From an uncultured Lachnospiraceae bacterium (GTDB lineage Bacteria; Bacillota; Clostridia; Lachnospirales; Lachnospiraceae): a DNA stretch of 44,414 nucleotides. The stretch covers positions 1 to 44,414 of the forward strand of contig CALWOX010000012.1 in assembly GCA_944383265.1 (NCBI GenBank), in the 5' to 3' direction. The notes under the pieces were generated by a model. The model ran no database searches, was not told where the DNA came from, and saw only the letters and a program-made list of their open reading frames with translations. Of this stretch, positions 8,301-15,581 are shown piece after piece. The first letter of the stretch is position 1; the number at the start of each line of letters is the position of its first letter. A program made the position numbers and the translations under genes.

Positions 8301-8455
8301 CTTCGGCTGTTTTTGCTGAAACACGTTCTGTATAATATGATGTGTGCCTTTGTCGAAAGGACTCAGGCGTTTTTATCGCAAAACCCCTTCGCAACTTACT
8401 TATTTTTTTATAAGATTAAGAAAAGAGATTATATCGAAAGGTTAAATCATTTCAG

Positions 8456-8866
8456 ATGAAAAACAAGTACAGCAAAAAAACGGTCATCTTGGCACTGCTT
8501 TTGGTAATCGTGGTTTTAATGATATTTGCTGCTTTTTGCAGGCCGTTAATGAGACTTTTGGGATTTGAATATGCGGGCATAGGTGATTTTTTCTTGTTCT
8601 TTGTGTTATCGTCTTTTGTTTCATGGCCTCTTAATACGATTTTTGATGCTATACCTGTTGCCTTGGTTAGCTTAAAAAGATTATCTGTAAAAGCTGCATC
8701 TGTAATATATGTAATCTCAGATACTGCTACTACCTTCTTAGGCTTTTGCATAGTTGACTATTTTATGGATAGAGTCTCTGCAAGCGAGCTGTCAATATTT
8801 GTCATAGCATTGATATTCGCATTATCGGGAGTCAGCGATGCTATAAATGGTGAGAGATTGAAATAG
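8456..8866 (+). CDS. Small membrane protein, possibly YrvL family
   Basis: This 136-residue protein has four hydrophobic segments (about residues 10-30, 42-60, 75-100 and 112-128) and a short basic N-terminus. The arrangement, including SFVSWPLNTIFDAIPVALV followed by a membrane segment and VDYFMDRV, resembles YrvL, a Bacillus regulatory membrane protein (PF14184). That assignment is tentative. The ribosome binding site is weak (GAAAGG, about 17 bases upstream). The gene stands alone between two inverted copies of a palindromic repeat and is more AT-rich than the reductase genes, so it may have arrived with the surrounding DNA. Confidence 0.55.
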   Translation: MKNKYSKKTVILALLLVIVVLMIFAAFCRPLMRLLGFEYAGIGDFFLFFVLSSFVSWPLNTIFDAIPVALVSLKRLSVKAASVIYVISDTATTFLGFCIVDYFMDRVSASELSIFVIALIFALSGVSDAINGERLK

Positions 8867-8945
8867 TTTTTTACAAAAAAATTATCTGAAAATATTTCGA
8901 AAATATCTTGTAAAATATGGCGTAGGTTACCTTTGGGATCCTGAT

Positions 8946-9350
8946 ATGACGCTTAAGACCTTGGAATATATTCAAACTGTTGATGCTGAAAGATTTGTTC
9001 CGTCACATGCTCTTGTGGTGACTGATATTAAAAACCTTGCGCAGATAAATATAAGAGCAATTACAGCCATAAAAGAAAAAATCCTAAACTTTTGCAGCAC
9101 ACCTGTCACATTTGAGATGCTCCTTAAGAAAATTTTTGACGCATATAACATGAGCATGTCAGCTCAGCAATATGTACTCATCGGCAGTACAATACGTTCA
9201 TATCTTTCAGCCATGTATGAAGAAAAAGTGACAGAAAGCCCCTTAGGCTCATTAAACCGTTTGCGAAGAGAGGATGAGGCCGCATTAACTTCGAGTTTTT
9301 TCAATTGTCTGAGGGAACGTAAGTTCCCGAGTTTTGAAAAAATGAGGTAA
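8946..9350 (+). pseudogene. 3' remnant of a metallo-beta-lactamase-fold hydrolase gene fused to a palindromic repeat
   Basis: The first ~97 residues (TLEYIQTVDAERFVPSHA, then QQYVLIGSTIRSYLSAM) match the C-terminal third of MBL-fold metallohydrolases. The catalytic HxHxDH part is absent. The frame continues upstream of the ATG without a stop (KYGVGYLWDPD), as if the original coding sequence were cut off there. The last ~37 residues, beginning near LGSLNRLRREDEAAL, are encoded by the repeat element at 9233-9398, which also supplies the stop codon. The product, if made, should be enzymatically dead. MBL assignment is by recalled family pattern. Confidence 0.65.
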
Positions 9351-9398
9351 GTTAAAGGACGAATCCGAACGCAGCGGCTTTTGCCTAAGAGGCCTTCT
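9233..9398 (+). repeat. Palindromic repeat element, copy 2
   Basis: This unit is the inverted relative of 8111-8300. Shared stretches include CTTTAACTTACCTC and TTCAAAACTCGGGAAC when read on the minus strand. Its own ends, AGAAAGCCCCTTAGGC (9233-9248) and GCCTAAGAGGCCTTCT (9383-9398), are inverted repeats with 13 of 16 matches. GGGAACGTAAGTTCCC marks the centre. The element encodes the end of the neighbouring truncated reading frame. Confidence 0.75.
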
Positions 9399-9417
9399 GC
9401 CATCTTTTTCTTTTTTC

Positions 9418-9900
9418 TTACTTATTCTCTTCAGCCTTCAGCTTCTCAGCTCTCTCCCTTACATTCAGGTTAAAGTCCTCAAGTTTATGGGTATACGGCT
9501 TTGACATAAGCGTTGAGTTTATGAGAAAGTCTGCTGTGGCAAGGTTATTTGCCATGGGGATATCGTATACCTGAGCTATCCTTGTGAGGGCCTTTACATC
9601 AGGGTCATGAGGTGCGGCAGTCAGGGGATCGCTCAAAAATATCATCATATTTATAACTCCGTCAACTATCTTTGAGCCTATCTGAAGGTCGCCTCCGAGA
9701 GGGCCTGAATTATATGCCTTTATCCTTAAGCCTGTGGCATCGGCTATCATTCTCGAGGTGGTTCCTGTGCCGAAGAGGTTGTGCTTTGACAAAATATCCT
9801 TATTTCTAAGGCACCAGTCTATGAGATCCTGCTTTTTCGCATCATGGGCGATGAGAGCGATGTTTTTCTGTTCCTTTATCGTTACTTCAACGTAATTCAT
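9418..9900 (-). CDS. mgsA: Methylglyoxal synthase
   Basis: This 160-residue enzyme converts dihydroxyacetone phosphate to methylglyoxal and phosphate, a bypass of lower glycolysis used when phosphate is limiting. The family residues are in their usual places: His19 in LIAHDAKK, Asp71 in GPLGGDLQIG and His98 in APHDPDVKAL. Length is normal for the family. AGGAGG lies about 5 bases before the ATG on the minus strand. The gene diverges from hflX and its 3' end lies close to the palindromic repeat at 9233-9398. Confidence 0.95.
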   Translation of the reverse strand: MNYVEVTIKEQKNIALIAHDAKKQDLIDWCLRNKDILSKHNLFGTGTTSRMIADATGLRIKAYNSGPLGGDLQIGSKIVDGVINMMIFLSDPLTAAPHDPDVKALTRIAQVYDIPMANNLATADFLINSTLMSKPYTHKLEDFNLNVRERAEKLKAEENK

Positions 9901-9982
9901 AGAATCCTCCTTTTTTTGTTATTAAACTTAATGTTATTTTATCATTCGTCCGGATTTTTCTCTACTTAAATATAGTTAAAAA

Positions 9983-10010
9983 TTGATGTATTGTGATATT
10001 ATTATATAGT
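9983..10010 (+). promoter_or_regulatory. Predicted promoter for hflX
   Basis: TTGATG (9983-9988), a 16-bp spacer and TATAGT (10005-10010). The transcript would start near 10017, which rules out the in-frame TTG at 10010 as start codon. Confidence 0.5.
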
Positions 10011-10105
10011 TGAATATTTTTGTATTTGTAAAGACAGATATGCAAGAAGATTTTCATAACATAAATTTATGGAGCATGGGGCATACTGTCATGAAAGGAA
10101 GTCTG

Positions 10106-11500
10106 ATGACGGATAATACAGAAGTGAGGGAAAAAAGAGCTGTAACAGTCGGAGTAAACACCGCGGCTTCAGGAGCGAGTTCGGATTTTGAAGTGTCAAT
10201 GAAGGAGCTTTCAGGGCTCGCTGAGGCCTGTGGCTATGAGGTGGTGGGAGAGAGCAGACAGAATCTTTCACGAATTGAGAATTCCACATATATAGGAAGC
10301 GGAAAGCTCTCTGAATTGAAGCTTTTCATGGAATCCGTGGATGCCGGCAGCGCCTTATTTTTAAATACATTAAGTCCCGCGCAGCTTTCAAATCTGTGCA
10401 CGGAGCTCGACGCCGAGGTACTGGATAAGACAGGACTTATCCTTAATATTTTCGGAGAGAGGGCAAGGAGCAGAGAAGCGAAGATGCAGGTGGAGTCCGC
10501 AAAGCTCAAATACATGCTCCCGCGCCTTTCAGGGCTCAGAAAGAACCTATCGAGGCAGGGAGGAACAGGCGGCTCCATGTCAAACAAGGGCTCCGGAGAA
10601 AAACAGACAGAACTTGACAGGAGGCATATTGAAAAGAGACTTTCCGAGCTGAGACGTGCCCTTGATTCAATAGACGGTGAACGTGAGACGCAGAGGCGCA
10701 GGCGTCAGAGGGAGGGAATACCTCTTGTGGCACTCGTGGGATATACAAATGCGGGAAAATCCACTCTTATGAACAAGCTCCTTGAGACCTTTCCGGGAGA
10801 TGAGATAAAGGGTGGAGACTCGGAAAAGCTTGAGGCAAAGAAGGTGGAAGCAAAGGACATGCTTTTTGCAACCCTGGATACTACTGTGAGGCGCATAGAC
10901 CCGGGAAACGGCAAGAAATTTCTTTTGTCGGATACAGTCGGATTTATACATGACCTGCCTCATGAACTCATAAAGGCCTTTCGCTCAACCCTTGAGGAGG
11001 CAAAGACTGCGGATCTCATATTAAATGTGGTGGACTATTCCGATGAAAACAGGGACAGGCAGATTCGCGTGACAGAGGAAACCCTGAAGGAGCTTGGCGT
11101 CGCTGATATTCCTGTCATATATGTCATGAATAAGGCTGACAAGGCCGTGGACACGGATGAATTTCTGAGAGAGCTGTCATATGAGAGCAATGAAAATAAT
11201 GGCAAAGCTCCGCACAACAAAGTGGCAGGAGAACTGCTTCCGGTAACAAGAGGAAACAGGATTTATATGTCTGCAAAGACCGGAGAGGGTATAAGAGAGC
11301 TTGCCGAGATGATAAGTGCAAAGCTTTTTGAGGATTATATGGAGGTCGAATTTCTCATACCCTATGAAAAGGGAGGAGCGGAAAACGAACTCAGACAAAA
11401 GGCTATAATAGACACGGTGGAGTACAGGAAGGACGGAATATACATAAAGTGCTCTGTGGGGACAAGGCTTTTGGAACGGTACAGGGAATTTGTGATTTGA
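10106..11500 (+). CDS. hflX: GTPase HflX, ribosome-associated
   Basis: The protein is 464 residues from the ATG at 10106. It has an N-terminal HflX domain (YIGSGKLSEL, GLILNIFGERARSREAKMQVE, with a Gly-rich loop RQGGTGGS), a coiled linker rich in Arg, then a G domain: Walker A GYTNAGKST near residue 211, DTVGF near 274 and NKAD near 341. HflX binds the large ribosomal subunit and rescues or splits stalled ribosomes under stress (family knowledge). The frame extends upstream to 10010, but that lies in the probable promoter; 10106 has AAAGGAAG in front, and 10091 is another possible start. Confidence 0.93.
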   Translation: MTDNTEVREKRAVTVGVNTAASGASSDFEVSMKELSGLAEACGYEVVGESRQNLSRIENSTYIGSGKLSELKLFMESVDAGSALFLNTLSPAQLSNLCTELDAEVLDKTGLILNIFGERARSREAKMQVESAKLKYMLPRLSGLRKNLSRQGGTGGSMSNKGSGEKQTELDRRHIEKRLSELRRALDSIDGERETQRRRRQREGIPLVALVGYTNAGKSTLMNKLLETFPGDEIKGGDSEKLEAKKVEAKDMLFATLDTTVRRIDPGNGKKFLLSDTVGFIHDLPHELIKAFRSTLEEAKTADLILNVVDYSDENRDRQIRVTEETLKELGVADIPVIYVMNKADKAVDTDEFLRELSYESNENNGKAPHNKVAGELLPVTRGNRIYMSAKTGEGIRELAEMISAKLFEDYMEVEFLIPYEKGGAENELRQKAIIDTVEYRKDGIYIKCSVGTRLLERYREFVI

Positions 11501-11539
11501 TGTGCCCTGATTTTTTCACTAAAAAACGGGAAAGGAGAG

Positions 11540-12760
11540 ATGTACTTGACTATAAGTACATCATACGAAAAAATGATATCAGAAAGAATGATGCCTTTAT
11601 TGAATAACAATTCAGCCATAAGGACCATGTTTGAGGAGGGGAAGAGGCTTGCGGAAAAGTACGGTAAGGAAAATGTCTATGACTTCAGTCTCGGAAATCC
11701 TTCAGTACCTGCTCCTGAAGCTGTAAATGAGGCTATATGCGACATAGTTAAGACTGAGGATCCCGTATTTCTTCACGGGTATATGAGCAATGCGGGATAT
11801 GAGGATGTAAGGAAAGCGGTTGCTGACTCTCTCAACAGACGCTTTGACACAGCCTTCAATGAGAACAACATACTCATGACAGTGGGAGCCGCAAGCGGAA
11901 TGAATGTGATCCTTAAGACTATACTTGACCCCGGAGATGAGGTCATAGTATTTGCCCCCTATTTCCTTGAGTACAATGCCTACATAAATAATTATGACGG
12001 AAAGGTCGTTATTATTTCTCCTGATACCGAAAGCTTTCAGCCGAAGCTCTCTGAATTCGAGGAAAAGATAAATAAGAGGACAAAGGCGGTTATTATCAAT
12101 ACGCCTAATAATCCCACGGGAGTGATATATTCAGCGGATACACTTAAGAAAATTGGCGATATACTCCTTAAAAAGGAAAGGGAGCTTGGAATATCTGTTG
12201 TGCTCATATCTGACGAGCCCTACAGGGAGCTTGCTTATGACGGAGCAGAGGTCCCTTATGTCACGAAGTTTTACCACAATACAACGGTGTGCTATTCCTA
12301 CAGCAAATCCTTATCTCTTCCGGGAGAGCGTATAGGATATCTCGTGATCCCTGATGAGATGGACGAGCATGAGAAGGTGTTTGCTGCAGCAACTATTGCG
12401 AACAGAGTTCTTGGCTGTGTGAATGCGCCCTCCCTTATGCAGAGAGTGATTATGCGCTGCGTGGATGAAAAGACTGATGTAGAGGCCTATGACAGAAACA
12501 GAAAGCTTCTGTATAACGGCCTTACAGAGCTTGGCTTTGAATGCGTAAAGCCGGAGGGAGCCTTTTATATATTTATGAAGACTCCGGGAGGCGACGAGAA
12601 AGCCTTTATCGAGGAGGCAAAGAAGGAAAATATCCTTTTGGTTCCCGGAAGCTCCTTTGCCTGCCCCGGATATGTGAGGATAGCATATTGCGTATCCTAT
12701 GAGATGATAGAGAGAGCACTGCCTGCATTCAAGAGACTTGCGGAAAGGACGATAAAATAA
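11540..12760 (+). CDS. Class I/II PLP-dependent aminotransferase
   Basis: This 406-residue protein has the fold type I signatures: TVGAASGMNVIL early, NTPNNPTGVIY in the middle, SDEPYREL and the PLP lysine in SYSKSLSLPGERIGY (Lys256). Arg in GYVRIAYC is the usual carboxylate-binding residue. It is close to aspartate/aromatic-type aminotransferases; the amino acid used cannot be told from sequence. GGAG lies only 2 bases before the ATG at 11540 but 8 bases before a TTG at 11546, so translation may really start at 11546. It follows hflX by 39 bases and converges with hicB 12 bases downstream. Confidence 0.88.
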   Translation: MYLTISTSYEKMISERMMPLLNNNSAIRTMFEEGKRLAEKYGKENVYDFSLGNPSVPAPEAVNEAICDIVKTEDPVFLHGYMSNAGYEDVRKAVADSLNRRFDTAFNENNILMTVGAASGMNVILKTILDPGDEVIVFAPYFLEYNAYINNYDGKVVIISPDTESFQPKLSEFEEKINKRTKAVIINTPNNPTGVIYSADTLKKIGDILLKKERELGISVVLISDEPYRELAYDGAEVPYVTKFYHNTTVCYSYSKSLSLPGERIGYLVIPDEMDEHEKVFAAATIANRVLGCVNAPSLMQRVIMRCVDEKTDVEAYDRNRKLLYNGLTELGFECVKPEGAFYIFMKTPGGDEKAFIEEAKKENILLVPGSSFACPGYVRIAYCVSYEMIERALPAFKRLAERTIK

Positions 12761-12772
12761 ACACGATATATT

Positions 12773-13189
12773 TTAATGCAGGCCAAGCTTTTGCTTTAAA
12801 GCATCTTGAAGTATTTGTGAAAAGTTAAAGTTTTTTTCCAAGGCGGCGTAATTAAGCCATGCGGGTAAGGTGACAGTTCTGCTTACAGAACGATTTATAT
12901 GTGCCATTCTGACAGAAGGCATATATACGTCAATTAAAACAGCTCGTTCATTTTCAGAAGTGATTATGTCAGGCAAGGGTGTGGGGGAAGGTATTTCTTC
13001 TTTGTCTTCTTCAAGTCCGCTCAGGACACATCCGAGAAGCTCTCTTGCGGAAAGAAGAGCATCATCCTCGTTTTCTCCTGAGGTGGCAACATCCAAATCG
13101 GGGAAAAATACAGATATTTCCTCACCGGGCTCATAAGAGAAAATTGCGGGGTAAAAATAGCGTTCAACAGGTTTCATTTTTGCCTCCAA
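12773..13189 (-). CDS. hicB: HicB family antitoxin
   Basis: This 138-residue protein has an N-terminal HicB-like domain (YPAIFSYEPGEEISVFFPDLDVATSGENEDDALLSARELLG in pattern, about residues 13-55), a Pro-rich linker and a C-terminal segment with a ribbon-helix-helix look (RSVSRTVTLPAWLNYAALEKNFNFSQ). HicB neutralises HicA and usually represses their shared promoter. It lies 8 bases downstream of hicA in the same transcript, which is the usual order. The C-terminal DNA-binding part suggests autoregulation. Confidence 0.85.
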   Translation of the reverse strand: MEAKMKPVERYFYPAIFSYEPGEEISVFFPDLDVATSGENEDDALLSARELLGCVLSGLEEDKEEIPSPTPLPDIITSENERAVLIDVYMPSVRMAHINRSVSRTVTLPAWLNYAALEKNFNFSQILQDALKQKLGLH

Positions 13190-13197
13190 ACAGATTG

Positions 13198-13395
13198 TTA
13201 ATTGAATTTGAGTCCTGATTGCCTTTCAATACTTCTGAGAGTCTTGAGAGGAATGCTTTTATCAGGATGCTTGACGGTTGTTCGTCCCGGTTTTACGGGA
13301 TGCTTAAATTGGTGATGGCTGCCAACAACATTTACTTCATACCAACCATCGTTTTTTAATAAGGTTATGATTTCACGAGAAGAATAAGATTTCAT
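13198..13395 (-). CDS. hicA: HicA family mRNA interferase toxin
   Basis: This 65-residue protein has the double-stranded-RNA-binding-like HicA fold pattern, with ITLLKNDGWYEVNVVGSHHQF and the catalytic His in GSHH (residues 25-28). HicA cleaves mRNA independently of the ribosome. AAGGAG lies about 9 bases upstream of the ATG. It is transcribed with hicB on the minus strand. The pair is a complete type II toxin-antitoxin module, common in both chromosomes and mobile DNA. Confidence 0.88.
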   Translation of the reverse strand: MKSYSSREIITLLKNDGWYEVNVVGSHHQFKHPVKPGRTTVKHPDKSIPLKTLRSIERQSGLKFN

Positions 13396-13425
13396 TCAGA
13401 TGAGTTCTCCTTAGAATTATAACAA

Positions 13426-13437
13426 ATATAATTATAT
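13426..13437. promoter_or_regulatory. Palindrome in the hicAB promoter region
   Basis: ATATAATTATAT lies about 30 bases before hicA, next to a minus-strand TATAAT (TTATAATTC). It is a candidate HicB operator, though a short AT palindrome can arise by chance. Confidence 0.3.
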
Positions 13438-13641
13438 GTGTAAATATGAACAGATTTGTGATATGCAGATATAGAAATAGAAGCTAAAAGCATATTTTAT
13501 ACAAGAAAACGGAATATCATTGAATCATTGAAGCTCAGATAATAAACTGATTAAAAATATTTATCAGATTTGTTCAAAAAGATTTTTTTACCAAAATAAT
13601 ATTTTTTAAAGGAAATGTCAATACTAAAGAAGGAGGAAGCT

Positions 13642-14151
13642 ATGAATACATCAGAGGCTATAAGAAAGAGAAGAAGCATAAGGAAGTACAAGGAAGGCGT
13701 AGTGATTCCGAGGAAGGATATTGAGACCATACTTGAGGCCGCTATGATGGCTCCGAGCGCCAGAAATACGAGGCCTTGGGAGTTCGTTGTGGTGGAGAGC
13801 CGTGAGGGAAAAGAAAAAATCATGGAGATTCAGCCCTATACGGGAATGCTCAAGACAGCGTCTGCTGCTATTATCGTATGTGGGCTTCCCGAGGTTCAAA
13901 AGGAGGCAAACTGTTCAGAGTTTTGGCCCGAGGACTGCGGAGCCGCTATAGAAAATATCCTTTTGCAGGCTCTTGAGCTCGGCTACGGGACCTGCTGGTG
14001 CGGATTTTATCCTGTGGAGGACAGGGTAAAGGCGCTGAAGGAAGCCTTCGATTTAAAGTCTGTGCCCCTTGCTGTAGTCGCTTTGGGAGTCCCTGATGAG
14101 GAGCCCGCGGCGAGAGGATATTTTGATCCTGAAAAGGTAAGATATATTTAA
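13642..14151 (+). CDS. Nitroreductase family protein
   Basis: The protein is 169 residues from the ATG at 13642, which has AAGGAGGAAG at good spacing; the upstream in-frame ATG at 13615 has no comparable site. Family marks are the FMN-binding RKRRSIRKYKEG at the N-terminus, MAPSARNTRPWEFVVV, and ALELGYGTCWCGFYP. These are flavin-dependent oxidoreductases using NAD(P)H. Two Cys residues in GTCWCG are unusual extras. The physiological substrate is unknown. It has no obvious operon partner. Confidence 0.88.
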   Translation: MNTSEAIRKRRSIRKYKEGVVIPRKDIETILEAAMMAPSARNTRPWEFVVVESREGKEKIMEIQPYTGMLKTASAAIIVCGLPEVQKEANCSEFWPEDCGAAIENILLQALELGYGTCWCGFYPVEDRVKALKEAFDLKSVPLAVVALGVPDEEPAARGYFDPEKVRYI

Positions 14152-14271
14152 AAAATTTTATATAATTATTCTCTGTTCATATTTTGTTCACATTTTAGCC
14201 TTATAAATTAATGGTTAAAGGCCTGTTTCCGGGCCTCATTAGAGAATATTTTTTTGAGAGGATGATTATCT

Positions 14272-14625
14272 ATGAGCTTTAATGCGAACAAGAGACAGGG
14301 CAGGGATTCAGGCGGTGACAAGACCTACAAGAGAGATACCGTTTTGGCGATAATAGTTATGGCGGTGCTCTTCATTTCACCTGTGATCATAACATTGACC
14401 ACGGATTTCTCATCAAATCAGTCGGACATCTATGAGAGCCTTATGGATGAGTATGCGGATCTTCTTGCTACTTCATCAAATGCCACAGCTTCAGATGCTG
14501 TTGAGGCGGAGGATGACGTGACCGAAAGCGCTGCTGCAGATGAGGAGAATACAGCTGAGACAGAGGAGACCGATGAAGCTGAAGAGACAGAGAGCACAGA
14601 TGCTGAGGAATCTGAGGCAGAGTAA
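14272..14625 (+). CDS. Small single-pass membrane protein with acidic tail
   Basis: This 117-residue protein has a basic N-terminus (NANKRQGRDSGGDKTYKR), one membrane helix at about residues 23-43, and an outer tail almost wholly Glu, Asp, Thr, Ala and Ser (EETDEAEETESTDAEESEAE). The tail resembles the acidic linkers of lipoproteins in this genome, such as the one in lsrB. I do not recognise the family. It is a single-gene unit between the nitroreductase and a terminator, with GAGAGGA in front of the ATG. It could be a wall-spanning or scaffolding peptide, but no function can be assigned. Confidence 0.6.
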   Translation: MSFNANKRQGRDSGGDKTYKRDTVLAIIVMAVLFISPVIITLTTDFSSNQSDIYESLMDEYADLLATSSNATASDAVEAEDDVTESAAADEENTAETEETDEAEETESTDAEESEAE

Positions 14626-14670
14626 TATAGGGAATATATAAGAATAGAACAAGAAACAGGATTTTAAACT

Positions 14671-14733
14671 AAAGAGCTTCTTCAGAAATATCTTTGAAAC
14701 GACAAGGACATTTCGAAAAGAAGCTCTTTTGCT
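14671..14733. terminator. Bidirectional terminator between convergent genes
   Basis: AAAGAGCTTCTT (14671-14682) pairs perfectly with AAGAAGCTCTTT (14718-14729), with A- and T-rich flanks on both sides. Confidence 0.7.
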
Positions 14734-14749
14734 TTAGTATAATTATTAT

Positions 14750-15376
14750 TTACTGCTTATTCACAAATCCTCTCACTCCGTCATTTACGATCTGTTCTGT
14801 AATGAGTGAAAGCTCATAAGGACTCTCTTTAAGGCCGTTTTCTATCCAGTATCGCACTATGCCGAGGCAGCCGTTTATGATGTAGCTGTAGTAGATGTCG
14901 AAGTGCTCATTGTCATTCCTTCTGAAATCCTCCATGAAATCGCTTAAGCATTTGTCCCTCAATACAGCCATGAGACTGTTCATAAAAGCTATGTCTCCGT
15001 TTTCTCCGAGGAGTATCTCCACTATATCCGAATTCTTTTTTATAAGGGAGAATACCTCGTCAAAGATCTTTGCCGGATGAGCCTTTATCACCTCCGAATC
15101 AAATCTGTTCAAGGTTGAATTAAATTCCTCCATAAGCTCAGCCTCGATCTGTTCAAGAAGATCAAACACGTCTCTGTAATGAAGATAGAAGGTCCCTCTG
15201 TTTATGTCGGACATTTCGGTGAGCTCTTTTACGGTTATCTCCTGAATCTTTTTTTTCTTCAGCAGCTCCGCAAGGCAGTGCCTTAAGGAATCCTTGGTTT
15301 TTCTGACCCTTCTGTCAACACTCTTCTTTGGGGTCTTTTCAGCTGAAAGATCTTTTTTTGTGTCGGTTCTTTGCAT
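14750..15376 (-). CDS. TetR/AcrR family regulator of the adjacent MMPL exporter
   Basis: This 208-residue protein has a basic leader (residues 1-25) and a TetR helix-turn-helix (TVKELTEMSDINRGTFYLHYRDVFDLLEQIE, about residues 48-78), followed by a C-terminal domain like those of the DhaS-type TetR proteins (SYIINGCLGIVRYWIENGLKESP). It is divergent from the MMPL transporter gene and the gap holds an inverted repeat with overlapping promoter boxes. Local repression of the transporter and itself is therefore likely. The inducer is unknown. Confidence 0.85.
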   Translation of the reverse strand: MQRTDTKKDLSAEKTPKKSVDRRVRKTKDSLRHCLAELLKKKKIQEITVKELTEMSDINRGTFYLHYRDVFDLLEQIEAELMEEFNSTLNRFDSEVIKAHPAKIFDEVFSLIKKNSDIVEILLGENGDIAFMNSLMAVLRDKCLSDFMEDFRRNDNEHFDIYYSYIINGCLGIVRYWIENGLKESPYELSLITEQIVNDGVRGFVNKQ

Positions 15377-15509
15377 GTTTTTTTATCCTTTCATAAAATA
15401 ATTAACAGAAATCGAAAAAGAGTACATTTATAGAATTCCTTTGCGAAACTGTATATTGATATTAGCAACATCCGCCTGTATAATCAACATTAGCATATAA
15501 ATAGACAAA

Positions 15510-15544
15510 TGTCAATTAACATACACACATTGCATTAGTTGACA
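15510..15544. promoter_or_regulatory. Inverted repeat with opposed -35 boxes between tetR and the MMPL gene
   Basis: TGTCAATTAA (15510-15519) and TTAGTTGACA (15535-15544) are inverted with one mismatch. Each arm contains a TTGACA -35 box, facing opposite ways. A TetR dimer bound here would block both promoters. Confidence 0.5.
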
Positions 15545-15581
15545 CTGCGACCCCAAACTTACAGGACAGGATGATCGACAT

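Noticed and set aside
8331-8372. Possible small RNA: TATAAT followed by a GCCT/AGGC hairpin and T-run
   Set aside because: The hairpin would start within a few bases of the transcription start and no -35 box is correctly spaced; too weak to call.
10010-10105. Upstream TTG start for hflX adding 32 residues
   Set aside because: It overlaps a likely -10 box and encodes no HflX-like residues; the ATG at 10106 has a ribosome binding site.
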